Shown here: in pieces, positions 1 through 8,747 of the stretch
Numbering within the stretch: position 1 is the first letter of the stretch
How the letters are laid out: each line of letters opens with the position of its first letter
NCBI GenBank assembly: GCA_024695445.1
Contig: JAILIG010000124.1
Coordinates: 1 to 41,575 of the forward strand
Direction of reading: 5' to 3'
DNA from: Oscillospiraceae bacterium
Lineage (GTDB): Bacteria; Bacillota; Clostridia; Oscillospirales; Ruminococcaceae
DNA length: 41,575 nucleotides
Program-made: the position numbers and the translations under genes
Notes under the pieces: model-generated
Told to the model about the DNA's origin: nothing
Databases searched by the model: none
The model's input: only the letters and a program-made list of their open reading frames with translations

Positions 1-38
1 AAAAAAGCAGGGGCGGTTTTCTGTTCGCCCGCAGACAG

Positions 39-67
39 TTGACAAAATTCGAGTTTCGTGTTATACT
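39..67 (+). promoter_or_regulatory. Sigma-A type promoter of the surface-protein operon
   Basis: TTGACA at 39-44 and TATACT at 62-67 are separated by exactly 17 bases, a near-consensus vegetative promoter. The transcript would begin near 74 and reach the start codon at 151, leaving a leader of about 75 bases. No other strong promoter is evident before 8748, so it may drive the genes up to the terminator at 8622. Confidence 0.8.
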
Positions 68-150
68 GTAATTTGAATTTGTATGCGCAGCAGGCAAATC
101 TCACCCGAAACCGCACCATGTCCCCCGCTGTGCTGAAAAGAGGTTTTTTT

Positions 151-2043
151 ATGCGATTGCGCACTCCCGCCGCCGTACTGTTCGCGGCGGCAATCTCCTG
201 TGCCCTGCCGGGCATGACCGCACGGGCAGAGGACGCCGGCAAGCATGGCTGGGTGACGGAAAACGGCAGAAGATACTATTACGGTGAGGACGGCACCGCG
301 CTCACCGGCGAACAGGTCATCGACGGCATCGCCTACCTGTTTGCGCCGAACGGTGCCCAGCAGACCGGCTGGCAGACCGTGGACGGCAAACGCTTCTATT
401 ACGACCGCAGCGGCGAGGCACAGTTCGGCTGGGTTTCGTGGCGCGGCGGGGAATACTTCATTGACGCGCAAGCCGGCAAGCAGACCGGCAAAACCGAGAC
501 CGGTGAGGGCGTCTATCAGCTCGATTTCTACGGTGCTTTGCAGACAGGCTGGATTCACACCGGGGAGAACAGCTGGCGCTATGCGGGAGAATCCGCGATG
601 CTCTCCGTCGGCGAGGTGCTGATCGACGGGCAACCCTATCTCTTTGACGAAGAAGGCGACCTCAAAACCGGCTGGCAGACACCGTCTGACGGCATCAAGC
701 GGCACTACGATCCGGAGACCGCGCAGATCGGCAAGGGCTTCGTGCGCGACGCAGAAGCCGGCACCGTCTGCTATGTTGCGGACGATTTCACCCTGCTGAC
801 CGGCCTTCAGGAATTAAACGGCAAGCGGTACTTCTTCGGCAGCGACGGCGTCATGCAGACCGGCTTTCAGACCGTCGGCAGCGACACCTACTACTTCGAT
901 CCGGAGGACGGCGACGCCTGGCGCGGGATGCACAAGATCGACGGCGACACCTATCTCTTTGACAGCGAGACCTGCATCCGGCTGACCGGTCTGGCCGAGA
1001 CCGGCTCCGTGCGCCGCTGCTTTGATGCAGACGGCAAAATGCTGACCGAAAGCTGGTACGAAACCGACACCGACCGCTATTATTTCGACGCGGACGGCAT
1101 CGGCACCGTCGGAATGCTGGAGCTGGACGGCAGCACCTATGCTTTTGACCGCGGCAGAATGCTGTGCGGCTTCATGACCTACCCCTCCGGCACCCGCCTC
1201 TTTCTTGCGGACGGCAAAATGGCCGTCGGCAGAACGGAATATGACGGTGCGTGGTATGTCTTCGGCGAGGACGGCATCCGCCTGACCGGCTGGCAGGAGA
1301 CGGACGGCGTCTCGCGCTGGTACAGCGAGGAAACCGGCAAAATGGCCGCCGGCAGAGCGGTCATCGACGGCGAAACATGGATTTTCGACGGGGACGGCCT
1401 GCCCCTCACCGGTGCCTACACCGCACCCGACGGCAAGCAGTATTACTGCGAAACTGCCGGCAAGCCCGTGACAGGCTGGTATGCCCATGACGGAAAAACA
1501 CGCCATTACGGCGAAAACGGCGCGATGACCGTCTCTGCATCCGTGGACGGCTATGTCATCGACGCTTCCGGCAATGCCAGAACCCAGAACGCCGTCACGG
1601 CTGATGCCCTTGTCAAGGAGAACGGCGTCAAGCCGACTGTGCTCTTTACCGCGTTCACCGGGCGTTACCGTTATTCGCGCATGGAAGCCACCCGCCCCTA
1701 TGAGACACTCCGTTCGGCGGGCTGGGAAAAGCTCATCACTTATCTGTTTGAAAACCGCAAGGGTGTCTGCTACTATCTCGCGGCAGGCTTCGATTTCGTC
1801 TGCCAGCGGGCAGGACTCGAAACCCGCATCGTCCACACGAATCACGACACCGGCGACCATTACTGGGTACAGGTCAAGGTCAACGGCGCGTGGCAAAATT
1901 ACGATCCGACCTACAAGGCGCGCAACAACATCGGCTGGAACGAGATCATCAAGCTCGGCAAATACAATGTTCTGGGCTTCATCACCGTGACCTACGATGA
2001 CCGCGGCACCATTATCAAGGAAACCTATCAAAAGAACAGCTGA
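151..2043 (+). CDS. Secreted cell-wall-binding repeat protein with C-terminal transglutaminase-like domain
   Basis: The 630-residue product begins with a signal peptide (MRLR, hydrophobic core, cleavage likely after TARA). About 20 aromatic/glycine repeats of the choline- or glucan-binding type (GW..., YYF...G) follow over roughly residues 35-480. Such repeats normally hold proteins on wall polymers or glucans. The last 120 residues are a transglutaminase-like fold with a visible triad: Cys540 in KGVCYY, His570 in GDHYWV and Asp585 in NYDPTY. In this family the domain acts as a cysteine protease or cross-linking enzyme; which applies here is unknown. Start 151 is chosen because AAGAGG precedes it and the signal peptide begins there; an in-frame ATG at 58 lies at the -10 box. 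It is first in a block of surface genes. Confidence 0.88.
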   Translation: MRLRTPAAVLFAAAISCALPGMTARAEDAGKHGWVTENGRRYYYGEDGTALTGEQVIDGIAYLFAPNGAQQTGWQTVDGKRFYYDRSGEAQFGWVSWRGGEYFIDAQAGKQTGKTETGEGVYQLDFYGALQTGWIHTGENSWRYAGESAMLSVGEVLIDGQPYLFDEEGDLKTGWQTPSDGIKRHYDPETAQIGKGFVRDAEAGTVCYVADDFTLLTGLQELNGKRYFFGSDGVMQTGFQTVGSDTYYFDPEDGDAWRGMHKIDGDTYLFDSETCIRLTGLAETGSVRRCFDADGKMLTESWYETDTDRYYFDADGIGTVGMLELDGSTYAFDRGRMLCGFMTYPSGTRLFLADGKMAVGRTEYDGAWYVFGEDGIRLTGWQETDGVSRWYSEETGKMAAGRAVIDGETWIFDGDGLPLTGAYTAPDGKQYYCETAGKPVTGWYAHDGKTRHYGENGAMTVSASVDGYVIDASGNARTQNAVTADALVKENGVKPTVLFTAFTGRYRYSRMEATRPYETLRSAGWEKLITYLFENRKGVCYYLAAGFDFVCQRAGLETRIVHTNHDTGDHYWVQVKVNGAWQNYDPTYKARNNIGWNEIIKLGKYNVLGFITVTYDDRGTIIKETYQKNS

Positions 2044-2057
2044 AAGGATTTTGAAAC

Positions 2058-2780
2058 ATGAAACGCATTCTGACTCCCGCAGCACTGCTGCTCTGCATGA
2101 CACTTCTCTCCGCCTGCGGCGAACCCGTCAGCAGCGCCGCACCGGTCACCGCCGGCTCGGTCGCCTCTGATACCGCCGTGACGACGGAGCTGACCACTGA
2201 GGCTGCATCTGCATCCTCGTCCGCATCGGAATCCACGGCTTCCGCCTCGGAATCCGCCGCCTCTGATACCACGGTGACCGAACGCACGGCTGCATCTGCG
2301 GACAGCACCGCGGCAGCTTCCGGCTCCACGGCAGCATCTTCGGCATCGTCCTCAGCGACGACCGCCTCCTCGGAGAAAAAGACAGAATCCGGCAAGGCGC
2401 TCTTTGACGAGGTATGCCCCGGCAAGGACTGCACCGCCTATGTCTCCGCACACAAGGATTACAGCTTCCAGAAGGCGGCAAGCTGCATCGGCAGCGGAGA
2501 GGACCGCGTCTACACCTATCAGAATTTCAAGATCATCTCCTACTATGAAAACGGCAAGGACACCGTGCAGGAGATCGAGCTGACCGGCACAGGCGTTTCC
2601 ACCCGCGAGGGCGTCAAGGTCGGCATGACGACCTCGGACATCGAAAAAGCATACGGCGCACCGGCGATTCCCGGCGAGTATATTTACAGCATCGCGGACG
2701 GCACGGTTGATTTCCTGCTGAATTCCGACAAAAAGACCATCAAAAGCATCAGCCTTTACACAGAGGAAGAACCGGCATGA
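2058..2780 (+). CDS. Putative lipoprotein with Ser/Thr/Ala-rich linker
   Basis: The 240-residue product has a lipoprotein signal peptide with lipobox LSAC, so Cys20 would be lipidated and the protein held on the outer face of the membrane. Residues about 25-110 are a low-complexity Ser/Thr/Ala/Glu linker. The C-terminal 120 residues form a compact domain ending in a motif like VKVGMTTSDIEKAYGAP, which resembles the small BamE/SmpA-like fold found in many Firmicute lipoproteins (inference from pattern only). It begins 14 bases after the wall-binding gene and overlaps the following acyltransferase by ATGA, so it is co-transcribed and may serve the same surface structure. The function is not known. 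Confidence 0.8.
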   Translation: MKRILTPAALLLCMTLLSACGEPVSSAAPVTAGSVASDTAVTTELTTEAASASSSASESTASASESAASDTTVTERTAASADSTAAASGSTAASSASSSATTASSEKKTESGKALFDEVCPGKDCTAYVSAHKDYSFQKAASCIGSGEDRVYTYQNFKIISYYENGKDTVQEIELTGTGVSTREGVKVGMTTSDIEKAYGAPAIPGEYIYSIADGTVDFLLNSDKKTIKSISLYTEEEPA

Positions 2781-4204
2781 CCTTCAGCAGTCCGGTATTC
2801 CTGTTTCTGTTCTTCCCGCTGACGGTCTGCGTTTATTTTCTGATTCCCGCAAAATTCCTGCACGGACGGAACGCCTTTCTGACCGCGGCCAGCCTGATTT
2901 TCTATGCCTTCGGCGAGCCGGCGGCGATGCTGCTGATGCTGCTCGTTGTGGCGTGGAGCTGGGGCAGTGCGCTGCTCATGGCGAAATGTCCGAAGCAGAA
3001 GCGGCTCTTTCAGGTGCTGGGCGTGCTCGGCGATCTCGCTGTACTGATTCTGTATAAGTATGCCGATTTTCTCATCACCTCGGCAAATGACCTCTTCGGG
3101 CTGTCGCTCCCGCTGATGCGTCTGCGCCTGCCGATCGGCATTTCATTCTTTGTCTTTCAGGCGGTGTCCTATGTCATGGACACGGCACGCGGCGAGGCGG
3201 AGCCGCAGAAAAGCTATTTCCGGCTGCTGCTGTATATCGCCTTCTTCCCGCAGCTCATTGCGGGGCCGATCGTGCGCTATCAGACCGTCGCAGAGGCGCT
3301 CTCTGACCGCAGAACAACGCCGGAGATGCTCGCAAAGGGCGTCCGCCGGATGATCTTCGGCCTGTCGAAAAAGCTGCTGATCGCGGACACGCTCGGTCAG
3401 ATCGCCGACACGGTCTACGGCACGGAAGCCGTGATGCTGCCGGCCGCCTGGCTCGGCGCAATCTGCTATGCCTTCCAGATTTTCTACGATTTTTCCGGTT
3501 ATTCCGATATGGCCATCGGCATGGGGCAGATCTTCGGCTTTTCGTTCCCGGAGAATTTCCGATACCCCTACTGCGCCGGCTCCCTGACCGATTTCTGGCG
3601 GCGCTGGCACATCTCCCTGACGACATGGTTCCGGCAGTATCTCTATATCCCGCTGGGCGGCAACCGCCGCGGAAATCTGCGCACGGTTCTCAACAAGTGG
3701 ACCGTCTTTCTCTGCACCGGCCTGTGGCACGGCGCAAGCTGGAATTTCGTCATCTGGGGCATCATCCACGGCTTTTTCATGACGCTCGAACAGCTTTTCT
3801 CCGGCGGAAAGAAAGCCGGACGCAAAAAGCGCAAAAAATCCGGCACCAAATGGTATCTGCGCATCTACACGCTGCTGGTCGTCGTGCTGGCGTTCGTCGT
3901 GTTCCGTGCAGAGGATCTGCCGGCGGCACTCAGAATGTACCGTGCGATGTTTACGCCGTTCCGGCTCAATGACGCGGCAGTTTCCGCCACAGTCGGAATG
4001 CTCTCCCCGCTCGTCCTGACCGTACTCGGCGCGGCCGTGCTCTTTGCGACGCCGCTGCCTGAGAAAACCGTCCGCTGCGGCGAAAAGCACGCGGCAGATG
4101 TCACCGGCTTCGTGCTCGGCGGCGTTTCGCTCGCACTGCTCGTCCTCTGCATGATGAATGCAGCAGCGACGGTCTATCATCCGTTTATCTATTTCCGGTT
4201 CTGA
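2777..4204 (+). CDS. MBOAT family O-acyltransferase (AlgI/DltB-like)
   Basis: A 475-residue polytopic membrane protein of the usual AlgI length. It has the MBOAT hallmarks: the segment WRRWHISLTTWFRQYLYIPL at about 274-293 followed by GGNRRG, and a conserved membrane His (His318 in LWHGASWNF) with a second His331 in IIHGFF. The family transfers acetyl or other acyl groups across the membrane onto extracellular glycans. The start overlaps the previous stop (ATGA) and the next gene encodes the AlgX/AlgJ-like partner, the usual two-gene arrangement. The acceptor (capsule, teichoic acid or peptidoglycan) cannot be read from the sequence. Confidence 0.92.
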   Translation: MTFSSPVFLFLFFPLTVCVYFLIPAKFLHGRNAFLTAASLIFYAFGEPAAMLLMLLVVAWSWGSALLMAKCPKQKRLFQVLGVLGDLAVLILYKYADFLITSANDLFGLSLPLMRLRLPIGISFFVFQAVSYVMDTARGEAEPQKSYFRLLLYIAFFPQLIAGPIVRYQTVAEALSDRRTTPEMLAKGVRRMIFGLSKKLLIADTLGQIADTVYGTEAVMLPAAWLGAICYAFQIFYDFSGYSDMAIGMGQIFGFSFPENFRYPYCAGSLTDFWRRWHISLTTWFRQYLYIPLGGNRRGNLRTVLNKWTVFLCTGLWHGASWNFVIWGIIHGFFMTLEQLFSGGKKAGRKKRKKSGTKWYLRIYTLLVVVLAFVVFRAEDLPAALRMYRAMFTPFRLNDAAVSATVGMLSPLVLTVLGAAVLFATPLPEKTVRCGEKHAADVTGFVLGGVSLALLVLCMMNAAATVYHPFIYFRF

Positions 4205-4219
4205 GAGGGGGGCAATGCC

Positions 4220-5680
4220 ATGAGCTTCAAAAACGCCGTCCGCATCGGCTATGCGGCAGCGGTCTGCGGCGCATTGCTTCTGCCCGCCGTCCTGATGCCC
4301 TTTCTGCATGAAGATGCCGGCGCGGAAAACCGCACGCTGGCGGAAAAGCCCGCCCTCAGGACAGTGGACGGCAGCCTCAACCGCGCCTTTTTTGCGGATG
4401 CCGAGGCGTGGTTCTCCGATCATTTCGCGCTGCGCGGACAGCTCGTGACCGGATACGGCAAACTGACCAGTTCTCTCTTTGAGACCTCGGCAGAGCCGGA
4501 TGTGCTCGTCGGCCGGGAGGGCTGGCTCTTTTACAGTGAGACACTGCCGGACGCACTCGGCGAACAGCGCCTCTCGGAAACGGAGATCCGCCACGCGGTC
4601 CGCGTGCTGGATCTGATGCACACCTACTGCACGGAGCACGGGGCTGCATTCATCTTTGCCTGTGCGCCGAACAAGGCGAGCATTTACCCGAATTATCTGC
4701 CTGCCCGCATCTTACCGGTCAGCAGCAAAAACACCCTCGATGCGCTGCAGGAGGCACTCTTTTTCACCAATGTCAAAAGCTGCGATCTGCGGAAAACGCT
4801 CCGGAATCTCGCAAAAACCGCGGATTTCCCGCTCTATCATAAGCTCGACACCCACTGGAACGGCGACGGTGCCATGGCCGCCTACAAGGCGCTGATGCGC
4901 ACCGCCATGCTCGATGACCGCAGCTTTGACGACTATCCGCGCACGGTCGCGCACGACTTTGCGGGCGATCTGCAAAAGATGCTGCTGCCCGGTTCCGCGG
5001 AGCCGGACGACAATCCCGTCTACGCCGTGCCGCAGACCTACCGGACGGTCGGGCGGTTCCGCTCGGTCGATGACATGACGATCCGGACGGCGTGTGCAGA
5101 CGGCGAGGGCAGCCTGCTCATGTTCCGCGATTCCTTCGGCAGAGCGCTGATCCCGCTTCTCTCGCAGCGTTTTCAGTCCTGCACCTACTCGCGTGCCGAG
5201 GAGATGCCGCTCGATCTGATTGCAGAGCAGAAAACCGATACGGTCATCTGCGAGATCGTCGAGCGCAATCTGCCGAACCTGCTGCTGCACGCCCCGCGGA
5301 TGGCAGCACCCGCAGCAGAACCCGCGTCCGAGGCTGTCCAGAAAGACGGCACCGCACCGCTTGTTTCCGCCTGCCGCAGTGCCGGCAGTTATGTCCACCT
5401 TTACGGTTATTTTGACGAACAGTTCAGTGACAGTTCCGCAGTGTACTGCACCGTGACGCGCCCAGACGGCAGTCAGCAGTGCTTTGAAGCATTCCCCTGC
5501 TTTGAGCAGGCGCTTCTCGGCACAGAGCAGTCCGGTGCAAACGGCTTTTCGGTCTATCTTCCGGAAGAAGCGGTTCCCGCTGGTTCCGCCGCGGAGATTT
5601 CCGCAGTTTGCGGCAATGTACGGTATCTGGCCGGCACTGCCGGGCTGACTCCGGACCGGGAGGAGACCGCGACTGAGTAA
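4220..5680 (+). CDS. DHHW/AlgX-like SGNH-type O-acetylation protein
   Basis: The 486-residue protein has one N-terminal membrane/signal segment and then an SGNH-like extracellular domain as in AlgJ/AlgX and the Firmicute DHHW family. Visible motifs are WFSDHFALRGQLV, VGREGWLFYSE, the D-x-H-W signature (Asp210, His212, Trp213, here DTHW) and the serine in FRDSFGRA (Ser305). These give a Ser-His-Asp set like that used to move acetyl groups onto sugars. Residues after about 380 form an extra C-terminal beta-rich region. GAGAGGGGGG precedes the start. It follows the MBOAT gene by 15 bases and should act with it, receiving the acyl group outside the membrane. Confidence 0.87.
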   Translation: MSFKNAVRIGYAAAVCGALLLPAVLMPFLHEDAGAENRTLAEKPALRTVDGSLNRAFFADAEAWFSDHFALRGQLVTGYGKLTSSLFETSAEPDVLVGREGWLFYSETLPDALGEQRLSETEIRHAVRVLDLMHTYCTEHGAAFIFACAPNKASIYPNYLPARILPVSSKNTLDALQEALFFTNVKSCDLRKTLRNLAKTADFPLYHKLDTHWNGDGAMAAYKALMRTAMLDDRSFDDYPRTVAHDFAGDLQKMLLPGSAEPDDNPVYAVPQTYRTVGRFRSVDDMTIRTACADGEGSLLMFRDSFGRALIPLLSQRFQSCTYSRAEEMPLDLIAEQKTDTVICEIVERNLPNLLLHAPRMAAPAAEPASEAVQKDGTAPLVSACRSAGSYVHLYGYFDEQFSDSSAVYCTVTRPDGSQQCFEAFPCFEQALLGTEQSGANGFSVYLPEEAVPAGSAAEISAVCGNVRYLAGTAGLTPDREETATE

Positions 5681-5693
5681 CAGGAGGTTTCTC

Positions 5694-6527
5694 ATGGAGT
5701 CATTCGGTCTTGCACTGACAGGCACCGGAGCAAAGGGTGCCTTCCAGATCGGGGTTCTGCGTTATTTCGAGCAGAACCGGATGTTTTCGTATCTGAGCGC
5801 CGTGTCCGGCGCGGCCGTCGGCGCGGTGAACGCGGTCCTGTTTGCGCTCCGGGATTTCAAGCGCGCACAGGCGGTCTGGAATTCTGCGGAGATGCGTGCC
5901 CTGCTCACGCCCTCGGTCGGCTTTGCCGTCACATGGCTCGACGGGAAGCCCTACGGCGTGTTCCGCGCCGACCGCGTCACCGACCTGCTGCGGCGTCTGC
6001 CGCTGCATGAGCTCTGCCGATCCAACACCCGCGTCTGCTTCTCGGCCCCTGCCGTCCAGCATCACCGCGAGACCGTGCTCTGCGTCAACGCGATGCCGCG
6101 CACGGAGGAAATCCTCGAAGTCCTGACCGCAGCCGCAACCGTGCCGTTCCCGTATCCGGAGGCAAAGCTCGGCGATGCGGCACTGACTGAGCCGGAGCAG
6201 ACCGATCAGGCGGCGCCGCCGGATCCCGCGGCACCGATGCTCCCCGTCTTTCACGCCGGCTGCACCAAAATGATCGTCGTCACGGCGGATCCCGCATTTT
6301 CGATCGACCGCAGCCGCTTTGCCGCCATCAACAGTCAGATCATCCAGCCGGGAGAATGGATGCTGAAGGCGGCCGCCGGACAGAGCCGCGGCCTGATGCC
6401 GCAGCAACCGAAAGCCGGCATCAAAATCCCGCAGCAGACCAATCAGACCGCCGTCACGCGGCTCATCAACGACGGCTATGTCTGCGCGCACCGCGCACTG
6501 TCTGCCAGACAGCTCAGCGCGTACTGA
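5694..6527 (+). CDS. Patatin-like protein lacking the catalytic serine (probable pseudoenzyme)
   Basis: The 277-residue product opens like a bacterial patatin phospholipase: LTGTGAKGAFQIGVLRYFE (residues 8-26) matches the glycine-rich oxyanion loop. The G-x-S-x-G elbow that follows is GAAVG (39-43), with Ala41 where the nucleophile Ser should be. The second catalytic element, a D-G-[GA] motif, is also absent; the equivalent region around residues 160-185 is a Pro/Ala-rich insert before GCTKMIVV. The usual hydrolase chemistry is therefore unlikely and a binding or regulatory role is more probable. A perfect AGGAGG lies 6 bases before the start. It follows the O-acetylation pair by 13 bases. 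It is cytoplasmic, with no signal peptide. Confidence 0.75.
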   Translation: MESFGLALTGTGAKGAFQIGVLRYFEQNRMFSYLSAVSGAAVGAVNAVLFALRDFKRAQAVWNSAEMRALLTPSVGFAVTWLDGKPYGVFRADRVTDLLRRLPLHELCRSNTRVCFSAPAVQHHRETVLCVNAMPRTEEILEVLTAAATVPFPYPEAKLGDAALTEPEQTDQAAPPDPAAPMLPVFHAGCTKMIVVTADPAFSIDRSRFAAINSQIIQPGEWMLKAAAGQSRGLMPQQPKAGIKIPQQTNQTAVTRLINDGYVCAHRALSARQLSAY

Positions 6528-6546
6528 AACGGAGGTTCCCCTGTTT

Positions 6547-7338
6547 ATGCAGTTTCTCAAGCTTTATACCGCTGCATCTGCCGTTCTGACGGCATTTGCT
6601 GCACTGCCCGCCATGCCGGTCTCCGCAGAAGGAGAGACATCTGCCGAAACCGTCATCGAACCGCTCTACGAACCCGATCAGCCGTATGCAGCCGGCCTGC
6701 ACCTCACGCTGACCGAGGACCGCGCCTGCACCCTGCGCGTATTTCAGCACTCGCCCGAAGCCGAGGCTCTGCTGATCTGTGAGAAGACGCTTCCCGCAAA
6801 GGCCGGAGGCTATGTACTCTCGCTGGAGCCGGGGCAGTATACCTGTGCCGTCAGCGCATCCGCACTCAGTGACGGCTTTGCCCCGCTGACCGCGGAGCAG
6901 GACTTTACCGTCGAGAATCCGGATTTTTCGGAAAAGACCGATTACACCGACTACAATCTGACAGTGACATTCTCGCAGATCGGCAGCGACGAGACACCCG
7001 ATGCGGCTGCCGCTGCGCTGAAATCCGCACTGAAAAACCGCCGGAAAACCCTCACGCAGACCGTGACCTTCGGACGCTACGAAAACCGTCTGGCCGGCGA
7101 TTACGACAGCGACGGCTCGGTCACGGCCTATGACGCGACGATGGTGCTCTGTGACTTCAATTTTCGCATGATCGGGCTGGAAAACGATCCGCCCGCAACG
7201 GCAGAGCAGCGCTATGCCTGCGACATCGACGGCGACGGGGCAATCACCGCGTATGACGCCACAATGATCCTGCAGTACTTCACCCTGAAAACCTCCGGCT
7301 TTGATCCGGACTGGGACATGGTTCTGAACAAGGCATAA
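6547..7338 (+). CDS. Secreted dockerin-containing protein
   Basis: The 263-residue product has a signal peptide ending about VSAEG, an unrecognised beta-rich N-terminal region (about 30-180), and a C-terminal dockerin. The dockerin has two EF-hand-like calcium loops: DYDSDGSVTAYD at 185-196 and DIDGDGAITAYD at 226-237, each followed by ATM[VI]L. Dockerins plug enzymes or structural proteins into cohesin scaffoldins of cellulosomes, and this loop style is ruminococcal. No carbohydrate-active domain is evident. The start is the ATG with GGAGG upstream at 6531; an in-frame ATG at 6478 would overlap the previous gene and spoil the signal peptide. Confidence 0.85.
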   Translation: MQFLKLYTAASAVLTAFAALPAMPVSAEGETSAETVIEPLYEPDQPYAAGLHLTLTEDRACTLRVFQHSPEAEALLICEKTLPAKAGGYVLSLEPGQYTCAVSASALSDGFAPLTAEQDFTVENPDFSEKTDYTDYNLTVTFSQIGSDETPDAAAAALKSALKNRRKTLTQTVTFGRYENRLAGDYDSDGSVTAYDATMVLCDFNFRMIGLENDPPATAEQRYACDIDGDGAITAYDATMILQYFTLKTSGFDPDWDMVLNKA

Positions 7339-7350
7339 GGAGGTGCGCTG

Positions 7351-7824
7351 ATGTCTGAAATCCGCAGAGCGCTGCCCGCTGACATTCCGGGCATCATCCG
7401 GCTGCTGTATCAGGTGGACATGGTGCATCACCGCGGACGGCCGGATATCTTCCGCGGCCCCGCCGCAAAATACGGCGAAGCAGAGCTGAACAGCATCCTT
7501 GCAGATGACCGCACGCCCGTTTTTGTCTGGCTGGACGACAGCGGCACGGTGCGCGGACACGCGTTCTGCATCCTTCAGCAGCATCTGCATCATCCGGTAC
7601 TGACAGATATCCGCACGCTTTACATCGACGACATCTGCGTCGATGAGACCTGCCGGCGGCAGCACATCGGCGAACAGCTCTTCCGCACTGTCACGGACTT
7701 TGCGCGGGCTTCGGGCTGCTACAATGTCACGCTCAATGTCTGGGCCTGCAATCCGGACGCACAGGCGTTTTATGAAAAATGCGGCATGAAGCCGCAGAAA
7801 ATCGGAATGGAAACGATACTCTGA
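7351..7824 (+). CDS. GNAT family N-acetyltransferase
   Basis: The 157-residue protein has the single-domain GNAT fold. It opens with IRRALPADIPGIIRLLYQ, carries the beta4 strand IRTLYIDDICV and the acetyl-CoA loop CRRQHIGEQL (Q/R-x-x-G-x), and ends with LNVWACNPDAQAFYEKCGM. These enzymes move an acetyl group from acetyl-CoA to an amine; the substrate cannot be told. It begins 12 bases after the dockerin gene with AGGAGG upstream. Confidence 0.9.
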   Translation: MSEIRRALPADIPGIIRLLYQVDMVHHRGRPDIFRGPAAKYGEAELNSILADDRTPVFVWLDDSGTVRGHAFCILQQHLHHPVLTDIRTLYIDDICVDETCRRQHIGEQLFRTVTDFARASGCYNVTLNVWACNPDAQAFYEKCGMKPQKIGMETIL

Positions 7825-7840
7825 CAGGGAGGAAACAAGC

Positions 7841-8221
7841 ATGGCAGACCGCAATGTCAATCAGGGAAACGGTCTTTACGACTGGTCCAAGGCCTATGTC
7901 GCCGTACCGCGGTATTACCGGGATCCGGACGGAAAGGTCTTCGGTGCAATGGCGATCAACGAGGGAATCGAGACGATTCTGCCGCTGGCACCGCATGAGC
8001 GCTACCGTGACGGTGACCGGATGATTCCGCGCTGGCGGCTCGTGCTTTACAGCAAGACGCAGCAGAAGATCATCGGCGATGTGGATTTTTACGACGCGAT
8101 GAAATGTCTGTCAAACGGCTATTTTCTGGACGGAAACGACGAAAAGGTGCTGGTGCGGGCACTCTCGCTGACAGAGCTGGACGCACTGCTGCGGCGCTGC
8201 GGAATCGCGGACGCCCGCTGA
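7841..8221 (+). CDS. Conserved hypothetical protein
   Basis: A 126-residue soluble protein with no signal peptide or membrane segment, rich in aromatic residues (YDWSKAYVAVPRYYRDPDGKVFGAMAI). I do not recognise a family or catalytic motif. A good AGGGAGG sits 8 bases before the ATG and it lies 16 bases after the acetyltransferase, so it is probably a real member of the operon. Confidence 0.65.
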   Translation: MADRNVNQGNGLYDWSKAYVAVPRYYRDPDGKVFGAMAINEGIETILPLAPHERYRDGDRMIPRWRLVLYSKTQQKIIGDVDFYDAMKCLSNGYFLDGNDEKVLVRALSLTELDALLRRCGIADAR

Positions 8222-8250
8222 CAGCCTGACTTACAGAAAGGAATCAGGAC

Positions 8251-8622
8251 ATGACTTTTCTCGGAAATCTCATCTGGCTGCTCTGCGGCGGACTGCCGGC
8301 CGGTCTGTGCTGGACGGTCTTCGGCCTGCTCTGGAGCGTCACGATCATCGGCATCCCGATCGGGAAGCAGTGCTTCAAGCTGGCTGCCCTCTCCTTCTGT
8401 CCCTTCGGCAAGGAAGTGGTCAACGAAAGCGCCGGAATGCCCTGTCTCATCACAATCCTGTGGATGCTGGTGACGGGAATCGAGCTGGCGCTCGCGCATC
8501 TGATGATCGGGCTGCTGCTGTGCATCACGGTCATCGGCATCCCGTTCGGAAAACAGCATTTCAAACTCGCGGGGCTGGCGCTCGCCCCATTCGGCAAGCG
8601 CATCGTCCCGAAGGAACACTGA
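8251..8622 (+). CDS. yccF: YccF domain membrane protein
   Basis: The 123-residue protein carries two copies of the YccF (DUF307) unit. Each has a membrane helix followed by TIIGIPIGKQCFKLA (residues about 30-44) or TVIGIPFGKQHFKLA (about 92-106), then a PFGK motif. This matches the family in length and order. YccF proteins are inner-membrane proteins of unknown job. It has AGAAAGGA upstream and ends directly at a terminator, so it closes the first operon. Confidence 0.88.
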   Translation: MTFLGNLIWLLCGGLPAGLCWTVFGLLWSVTIIGIPIGKQCFKLAALSFCPFGKEVVNESAGMPCLITILWMLVTGIELALAHLMIGLLLCITVIGIPFGKQHFKLAGLALAPFGKRIVPKEH

Positions 8623-8651
8623 AGGAGGCGGGTACTGCCCGCCTCTTTCTC
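8622..8651 (+). terminator. Rho-independent terminator after yccF
   Basis: Perfect 8-bp stem GAGGCGGG (8625-8632) / CCCGCCTC (8638-8645) with loop TACTG, extended by three more pairs including one G-U, followed by TTTCTCTT. It starts at the yccF stop codon. Confidence 0.85.
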
Positions 8652-8747
8652 TTGCAGGAAACACGGTATATTGCGGCGTCCGGTCAGCATCACCGTGCAG
8701 CGCCGGCCGGCAAGGTTTAGGAAAACATGAAGATTCATGCGAAGGAG

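Noticed and set aside
1..32. Possible leftward terminator at the window edge (GCAGGGGCG...CGCCCGC with A6)
   Set aside because: The stem is imperfect, no leftward gene precedes it, and the left context is missing.
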